Below are positions 47,401-54,800 of a stretch of 64,000 bases of DNA, piece after piece. Under the pieces are notes generated by a model. The model saw nothing but the letters and a program-made list of their open reading frames with translations. It was not told where the DNA came from and did not search any database. The stretch comes from Candidatus Trichofilum aggregatum (GTDB lineage Bacteria; Chloroflexota; Anaerolineae; Promineifilales; Promineifilaceae). The DNA is taken from contig JADJUV010000035.1 of NCBI GenBank assembly GCA_016716885.1, positions 1 through 64,000 of the forward strand. The letters run 5' to 3'. The position numbers were made by a program, and so were the translations under genes. Every line of letters begins with the position of its first letter. The stretch's first letter is position 1.

Positions 47401-48507
47401 TACCCCATAAGTGCGCCGGGCTGTACCCCCGTAAGCTCCGGCATACATGCGGCCATAGGTCACGCCAATCTGCAATGGTTCTATAAAATCAAGTTGCTTC
47501 TGTAGTGTAACGAGTTCCCAGGCCACCCGTAAGTTCCGGTCCACATTATCTTCGTGGGCAATGGGTGCGCCCATTGAGGCATAGAGATAGCTACCCTTGT
47601 CACCGATGGTGAGTTGTAACAAACTGCCTTCATAACGAGCCAGGATTCTCTCTACACCCTGGATAAAGACATTCAGTTTCTGAGGTGCTTCTTCGTCATT
47701 GTCGTAATCAATGCCTCCGAAGCGCAAGAAAAGGGCCGAAGAAGGACGGAGTTCGGCCAGGAACGCCCCCTGTGCTCCTTGTAAACGACGATAAACGGCG
47801 GGCAGAAGCCAGCTACGTGCTTGTTCATCTGATAAACTAGTCGGTGATAGGAAAGGCCAGGGTTTATCGGGCACATTTAGGTTAAGGCTCATGACCACGG
47901 CATACCGTTCGTGACTTTCATGATCGGTGCGCCACTCTTTGATTTGCACGCCGTCGCCTAGTGCTGCCACGGCCTGTTCATCAATAATGACATCACCTTT
48001 CTCGGCCTGATGTTCAGCGCCAGCCAGACGGCTTAGTGTCTCTCCACCCAGGACATCCATGAGCAGGTAATTGGGATCACCCACGATGAAACGGCGAACG
48101 GGGCCTACAACGACGGCTATTTTGAGGGCGAGTGAGACGACTTCGTCGCCAAAGTGGATATTGCTGAATTGCAGCATTGCCGTTTGCATCGCGGCCGCGG
48201 CCGCGGTTCCTCTTTGCCCCTCATCCCCATCCAACCAACAGGTAATGGCATCCCCACTGAACCCAATGACACTGCCCCCATAGCGGTGCAAAACCGTAAT
48301 CAGCGCATCATACACCCGGTTTAACTGCCGGGTTAACTCTTCAGCCCCACGCCGGGGGCCAAGTTGCCGGGCCAGCATCTCCGTAAGCGGCGTAAAGCCG
48401 GAAATATCGGCAAAGAGAGCTGCCCCTCTGGTTCGCTCTGGTAAATCGCGCCCTTCAGCCAACGCGAACCGGCGGTCTATAGGTATGTAAGCAAGTGGTG
48501 TTTCCAT
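44473..48507 (-). CDS. Class III nucleotidyl cyclase, soluble-adenylyl-cyclase architecture (C1-C2-ATPase-TPR)
   Basis: 1344 residues. C1 (about 25-205): ALFADISGFTPLTE and IGFSGDAITCWLDGD supply both metal-binding Asp residues. C2 (about 250-430): LTIGDKGSYLYASMGAP with the substrate Lys, and TYGVLGDAVNLSARLM with transition-state Asn and Arg. C2 lacks the first Asp and C1 lacks the Asn/Arg pair, so a single active site at the C1-C2 interface is expected. The second base-specifying position (Thr in animal sAC, Asp in others) is Gly, so cAMP is not certain. P-loop LIGEAGMGKTHVT starts near residue 470, then a STAND ATPase and about ten TPR repeats. sAC-type enzymes are often bicarbonate-stimulated. 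It begins a minus-strand run with two downstream genes. Confidence 0.9.
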   Translation of the reverse strand: METPLAYIPIDRRFALAEGRDLPERTRGAALFADISGFTPLTEMLARQLGPRRGAEELTRQLNRVYDALITVLHRYGGSVIGFSGDAITCWLDGDEGQRGTAAAAAMQTAMLQFSNIHFGDEVVSLALKIAVVVGPVRRFIVGDPNYLLMDVLGGETLSRLAGAEHQAEKGDVIIDEQAVAALGDGVQIKEWRTDHESHERYAVVMSLNLNVPDKPWPFLSPTSLSDEQARSWLLPAVYRRLQGAQGAFLAELRPSSALFLRFGGIDYDNDEEAPQKLNVFIQGVERILARYEGSLLQLTIGDKGSYLYASMGAPIAHEDNVDRNLRVAWELVTLQKQLDFIEPLQIGVTYGRMYAGAYGGTARRTYGVLGDAVNLSARLMQAAQPGQILVSESAYNKASDVFAWETLTSIRVKGKSEPIELKRLVDVKAHRALRSLDALYPQPPIGREEILTLLDKRLSWLTQGKGQVIRLIGEAGMGKTHVTAEFSRQARTKGVRLAVGTCHSLTRNSLYQPWRDIFYALLDLDDTNEANAVVQLTSYLEQAYPDWTLRLPLLSDLLGLPIPDNPTTAALDSALRQKALFSLLVEMIQTWAQAQPLILILENAHWMDEASEALTQILAQQAAGTSPLMILLLHRPELIGGVIPLPELVRLPYFTALVLDEMRNEQMQAFLTYQLGDAPSPLLLAVVQTIGQGNPFFAHELVNAMRQAGKILKEDDVWQISSELVHLLQRADYVTQVDGTWLLKPNVDLSTVKLGLPDSIHGLVLAHLDRLPESHKLTLKVSSVLGYYIDLVLVKDVHPEEKDVAQIEAEAAYMEAEEVVHQEMPDRKIYAFRQQTTQEVAYQTLLHAQRQQLHQTVAETLVQQQPDATIVIAHHAFLAELWSLALPYNLLAGEWAKKLYANQQAIAFLQKAWHSAQALPETETREPLKRIHLALGELFVTTGQYDTAQNHLAEALALAQRQQDWEAEATCYRWYGRSHELRGEYTLALSWLEQGFAVLSGRVSSEDAEISLIAGLINYRQGHFDEALQLCQRGLRVGETLDNAAIRARTYNLMGIVELRQNSLAAIERFQQSLAQYEQLENVYGQAISHNLIANGQFALGQWVQADIHYRRSLDLFVQIGDLYNQVLGNNNLGGIALKQGRLDAALGYYQRAVRLLEQTGGSLWVLGALHMNMGHTYIRLRLLDRAAIELQMAQVYFERTQLRDLLPELFGLLAEVTWLQGDLITAERHGQHSIDLARELSMPREEGYNLRILGEIARAREQFEVAEQFFLESYGTLHQAGDEYEEGRTQLSLAQLYAAQQQKERAEMALELCVGVFERLDAQLDLAAAHTIRQTLDLLGTS

Positions 48508-48813
48508 ATCTTCTCGGTTTGGTAAAAGTAAGTCATACGGAAATCCGTACCAGGTTTGTCATATACCCGACGCGGCGACGTAGCGAGGGGCGACAGGGCA
48601 AAAAGTGGACTTGTGTGTTTAGGATAAATCTCACGGGGTTTGCCGCCGGAACCTCCACGCTTAACCTCGCCCCCAGGGGCGGGGAATTTTTCTCGGTGCG
48701 GTTTTTCGGGGCGAACACCCCGAAAAACCGCACCGCCTGGCTCACCCCCTTCCCAAAGAGAAGGGGGTGAGGGTCTTAAGCCTTAGCCTACCAGAGAGTT
48801 CCGAATTAGCATA
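48508..48813. repeat. Intergenic region with 18-bp hairpin and dispersed element, 306 bp
   Basis: CGGTGCGGTTTTTCGGGG (48694-48711) and its perfect complement (48718-48735) form an 18-bp stem with loop CGAACA. The stretch 48660-48690 (CGCCCCCAGGGGCGGGGAAT) recurs at about 63078-63105. AGCCTACCAGAG...TTCCGAATTA at 48785-48815 recurs near 59668-59700. The hairpin follows the exoprotein gene and may terminate it. No gene is supported. Confidence 0.65.
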
Positions 48814-51800
48814 CTAGCAGTTTTTATGTTCGATGCTGATGGTGATATCCGGGTCGGACAAGACACCTTTGGCCGTGTCGGTTCCGCTGCCACCTTCAAG
48901 CCGATCAATGGAACCATCTCCCGCACAATTGGACTGCCCGGCGTAGAACAGGTCATTGCCGCTCTCGCCATACAGTTTATCAGCGCCCAGACCACCAATC
49001 AGGGTATCATTGCCATTAGCTCCGATAATCAGGTCATTACCGTCACCACCGTCCATGATGTCGTTGCCGTTATCCCCGTAGAGTTTATCGGCATCCGATC
49101 CACCCATCATCACATCGTTGCCATTGCCACCCTCAAGAAAATCTTCATCCTCACCACCATTCAGGGTGTCATTACCATTCTCACCAAACAGAAGGTCGAT
49201 ACCAGGGCCACCGGAAATGATGTCATCTCCGTTACCACCACCGAGTAGATCGATGCCACTCCCACCATCCAGCATGTCGTTACCATTACCACCGTACAGG
49301 AAGTCATGGCCGTAACCACCGATCAGCGTATCGTGGCCGTTGCCACCATCCAACAGATCATTGCCGCTGCTGCCACAGATGACATCGTTACCATTGCCAC
49401 CGTTGATGATATCGTTGCCGCCTAAGCCCAGAATGACATCGTTGCCATTGGTGCCATTAATGGTTTCAGAGGCATTTGTCCCCATGATGGTAACAGCCAA
49501 GCCGTTGCAGGTCAGGGTAGCTGTGATGGAGAGGTTGACTGTCGCCAGGGGCGAATTGACCATACCGTCATGGATCTGGAAGGTAAAGCTGTCACTGCCG
49601 TTGTAGCCTGGGGCTGGCGTGTAGACCAGATAGGGAGCCGTACCGCTTAATGTACCATTTGTTGGGCCGTTCACAACGGTGAAGGTGAGCGTGTTAGCCG
49701 GGATATCGGTGTCACTGCCGCTCAGCGTGATGTTGACGGAAGTGTCTTCGTCGCTGGTGACAGATTGGTTATTGGCAACCGGAGCTACATTAACCTCATG
49801 CACAGTGACGGTAATCGTTTCCTCAGCGCACAGAACCGGCGTACCGTCATCACAGACCTGAATGGTAACGGCATAGCTGTTGGGGCCTTGGGCTTCATCG
49901 GGTGTCCAGGTGAAGACACCAGCCGGGGTGATGCTGGCCCCTACCGGCACGATGCCCGTTAAGGCGAAGGTGAGGGTGTTCGCGGGCAGGTCATTATCGT
50001 TCGCGGCCGCAGTGAAGGTCAATAACACCTCTTCATTCACACTCTGGTTGCCAATGGGGTTCAAGACGGGAGCCGTATTAACAGTCACTGTCACGGTGAT
50101 CGTCTCACAAACCACGTCAATCCCATCCGTAACACACACATCAAAGGGGTAGCCGGCGGGGCCTTGCGCCTGCGTGGGTGTCCAGGTGAACACTCCTTCG
50201 CTGGTGATAGTCGCGCCCATCGGTTCACCTGTCAGATAGAAGCTCAAGGTTTGGGTCGGCGTGTCCATATCGGTTGCCAGGGCCGTGAAGGTCAAGAGGG
50301 CATCCGCCGCCACGGTTTGATCGCCAATGGCTTGCAGTACGGGCGGATGATTGACCGGTGTTGTATTGTCACAAGCATCACCAATGCCGTTGTTGTTGGC
50401 ATCCGTCTGATCAGGATTGGGCACGAAGGGGCAATTGTCGGCACTATCATCAATGCCATCCCCATCATAATCTGACCAGCGCGTGGGGTCAAACGGGAAC
50501 GCATCTCCCCCATCAGGAACCGTATCGTTGTCATCATCACTGTCACAGACATTGCCTAAACCATCATTGTCGAAATCGGCCTGATCGGTGTTGGCTTCTA
50601 CGGCGCAGTTGTCGTTCTCGTCCAGAATGGTGTCATTGTCGGCGTCGGTATCGGCGTTGTCCCCTGTACCGTCGTTATCCAGGTCAAACCATTCGTTGGT
50701 ATTGTTCAAGAAGGCATCGAAGGCGTCCACGATGGGGTCGTTGTCGGCGTTGATGTCGCAGGCGTCGCCCAGGCCATCACCGTCATAGTCGGCCTGGTCA
50801 CTGTTGGCGACTAGCAGGCAGTTATCGGTTATATCAGAGATGGTGTCACTGTCGGTGTCCGCGGCCGCGGAGAGCACCCGGAACGGTACACCATGATCCA
50901 GCACCAGGGCCACATTCCCGACATCGTCTACCGCCTGCACAAAGTATTCCACTGTGCCCGCCGGAGCTGGTGCGGAACCCGTCGCCTGACCCGTGCTGGG
51001 ATTGTAGGTGAGATCAACCGCGCTCCAACTTGTGTCGGTCATATCTCGATAGAGAACCAGTACCCGATGGATACCTGTCTCACTGTCACTCACATCAACC
51101 GCAAATTCGAGATTCCCGGCGTTCACCCCAGCCTCTACTGACCAGACATTGGGTGAAGTGAAGTCCGTCTCGGTGAAGGGGGCCGTGAATACCAACAGGT
51201 CCAAACTGTTATACAGGCGCATGATGCCTATCGAATCCGCCGTTACACTGGTCGCCTGGAATTGCCCAGGCACAACGACCAACCGTTGTTGAGCTGTACC
51301 GTCCACCGTCAAGAAGCGGTTAATGGTGACAGGGCTGAACGGATAGAGCGTCTGGGAGAGGTACACCCCTTCTCCAGGCAGAGTCACTTCTTGCGTGATA
51401 ATCTGCGTGATGACCGGGTCAAAGAAGGGCATATCGGTGAAGGAACCCCCTTCCATCAGTACACCACGGGCAATCTCGGTGGCCGAACTGAAGTTGACAT
51501 CCGTTTGGGGCAGAATGGGGCGGTTGCCGGTAGACTGTACCCCATTTTCACCATTCACTGTGTAGTAAGTACCGCTCCGCACCGGATCGTTGATCGTGTG
51601 GGGGGTATAAGTGAAGTTCAGATTTTGCTCCCAGGCCGTGGCTCCAATCGGGCCACCGGTCGAGATGGGTGGTGTCGTCGTGTAAACGGAAGCCCCACCA
51701 GGAACCGCGTTGGTCTGCACCGGCATATTGACCTTGAGCATGGGCAGACCGTAGAGGGTCAATTCAGCCAGCACTTTTTCATCGTAGGATGTCAGACCAC

Positions 51801-54800
51801 CATTACCCAGGCTGTTGAGATAACGTTGTTTGGCTAACATGAGCGCCTGACCCGTGGTGGGCAGGGTGCTGTTCTGGCCGGGGTTGGGGTTGTAGCTCAG
51901 GTTTTCGGTGAAGTTGAGCATCAACTGCTCGGAGTAAGCCAACAGATCACCATCGCCGTAACCAAACCCGGTGTTGCCAATGAAGGTGGCGCCGTGGCGG
52001 GCAAAGATTTGGGCAAAGTCCGCGCCAGTAAAACCAAGCGTTGTGCCATCATCAAACAAGTTCAAACCGGCATGACAGCCTACGGAGAAGATCAGGCGGC
52101 CATCAAAGTTGCTGGTTCCGTCAAATTCCGTAGACAACACATCGGTGGGATCGTTGGGGAAGAAGCGGAAGTGATCGAAGTGGGAGTTGAGGGAGATCAG
52201 GTCATAAGCTGTGGCATCAAAGGCCATGTCGCGGAAATCTTGCGCCGTCCAGGTGTTGTCAATCAGGGTATCTACCTGAATCCCCTGACCATCCAGTGTG
52301 CTATTAACCGCGTTGGCCTGATCGATCAGGAAGTCGTACCCTGTGACGAGCGCATTTTGCGGGGAGAGGACGGGCGCGGCCAGGAAGGTGTCAACCATGA
52401 CAGCGATTTCGCTGGGGGCTTCGACCAGACGCCCCAGGCCGTACTGCGGGATATAGATTTCGCGGCCATCGGCGGCGATGGGCAGGCTGGCGGCGTAGTA
52501 GTCGTCACTGAGGTAGTAGCGATACTTCGCGGCCGCGGCCAGTGATGGAGCATCATAGTACAGGTAAGTGCGCTCGTTGGACACCAGCGTGGCATCAATC
52601 ACACGCCGCTGCGGGATGATCTCATCACCACCCACAATCACAATGTATTTCACGTCAGGGTAGGATTCTAACAAACTATAGATCAACGATTTGATCGTCC
52701 GGGCCACATAATTGGCCGCCTGTGGATTCTCCAGATTGGCATCCCAATTCTGGTAGGCGGCCATAATCTCAGGATAACTATCCAGGTTGATGATCTCACC
52801 ATTAACATTCGGATCAGCGGCCAGGGCATTCAGCCGGTTGACCAGGTTGGCCGACGCCACGGTATCCGAACCGGTGTAGAACTGATTCATGCGGCTCTCG
52901 TTGAACAGAATCAACGTTTCTACCGCAGGAGCGGCTGGCGGCGGGGCAAACGTGGGCACCAGGTTGGTATCAACCGGGACGGGTTCATCAGGCACAAGGG
53001 CTTCACTGGTCAGGGTAAAGGGCTGCCCCACGGCCGCAGCATTATGGGGAATGACCACCAGGAACCAGGGGCCAACCAGTTCATGCACATTGACTTCAAT
53101 GTGTTCACTGGTTTGGGGCAAAGGCTGAGCCGAGATGCCGGTCAGCGTTTCAATGCCACCCGCCTCACCAATATTACTGAGTTGAGCGATGTTACTTAAC
53201 TGGGCAATGTTACTCAGTTGGGCGATGTTGCTTAGTTGGGCAATGTTACTCAGTTGGGCGATATTGCTTAACTGGGCAATGTTACTCAGTTGGGCGATAT
53301 TGCTTAACTGGGCAATGTTACTCAGTTGGGCAATATTGCTGAGTTGGGCAATGTTACTCAGTTGGGCGACATCGTAAATCTGCGCAATGTTACTGAGCTG
53401 GGCAATGTTGCTCAGTTGAGCAATGTTGCTTAACTGGGCGATATTACTGAGTTGAGCAATATCAACCAGGTTGCCAATGTCCCGAAGCTGACCATATTCC
53501 TCGTCAATACGCGGCGCAAACAGGTAGAGGTCGTAATCGTAGTCGCTGGTCAGGGTGGCGCTAATCACAGAGCCAGGCACGGACACATCCAGGCGGAACC
53601 ACTGGGCATCCTGATTGGTGAGAGCGGTTTCTTCGACAGGTACGCCGGGTTGCATAGTCTGGCTGGTTTCGCGGGAGCTGTTGTCACATTGATCCACCAG
53701 GCCATCGTTGTCGCTGTCTGAGCCAACCATCGGCGTGAAGGTCAGGTCGTCAATGATGTAATCAAACCCACTCGCCTCGATTTGTACCGAGAGGATACAA
53801 GAACCGGAGACGGCCAGAACCCCGTTGCTGTTGCTGGTGGCCTGATCCACGATCGTACCGGCAAAAACGTTGTCCGCGGCATCGTTAAAATCGTTGTAGG
53901 CGGTGAGAACAGCGGGGGCGGCCCCGATGTTGAGGTAGTTGACGCTGACCGACTCCATCGCCACGGCGAAGTTCAGCAAACTGTCCGCCCCAGCCGGATG
54001 GGTTTCTACGCGGAGATAGTCGCTGCCCAGGTAGGGAGAAGCACCGGGTATGTAGTTGGGAATGTAGAAGTCGAAATTGACCCCGTCGGAACCGTAGGTG
54101 CCGTTCAGTAGAAAGACAGCCGAAGCCCCGTTTTCGGCGGCTAAGCCGTTGAAGTCAATGACGACGGTGGTGAATTCATAGGCTCCGATGTCGCAGGTTG
54201 CGCCTTGCGGCCGCACGACTCCCCGCTGATCCGTGGCTTCACAAGTGGCATTGTTCCCCGTCCCAATCGCCGGACTGCCAATCAGAAGGGGCACGGTTTC
54301 CGTGTTGCCGCCATTGTCGCCTAAACTGCCCAGGAGCGGGTCTGCCTGTGTACCGGGGCAGTTATTCCCGGCAGGCCAACTCAGATTGTTGCCCAGGTCT
54401 ACTACTGTGCCGTCACAGTTATCAGGATCACCACTGGAAAGGATGGAATTGCTTACCTCCACCGTCCCACCTGTGCCAATCTGCCCCCCTAGCGTAGCAC
54501 CCAAACCTGAAGCTGAGTTGCCACTTAAGGTGCTGTTATTGATGGTGATTGTGCCGACGCGAGCATCTACAGCCCCATGATTCGTCGCTGAATTGTTGAC
54601 AAAGGTGCTGTTGTTAATGGCAACGGCTATGGCATTACTATGAATGGCCCCCCCGACATCAGAACTATTGCTGACGAAGGTGCTGTTGTTGATGGTGGCC
54701 GATGTGCCATTGAGATAAATGGCCCCACCCCCTAACACACTGCTGTTAGAGGTAAAGGTGCTATCGTTGACGGTTAAGGACGGGGTAAAGGCGTCAGCAA

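Noticed and set aside
53176..53463. Tandem array that could be mistaken for a CRISPR
   Set aside because: The units are contiguous 18-mers without spacers and lie in frame inside a long gene.
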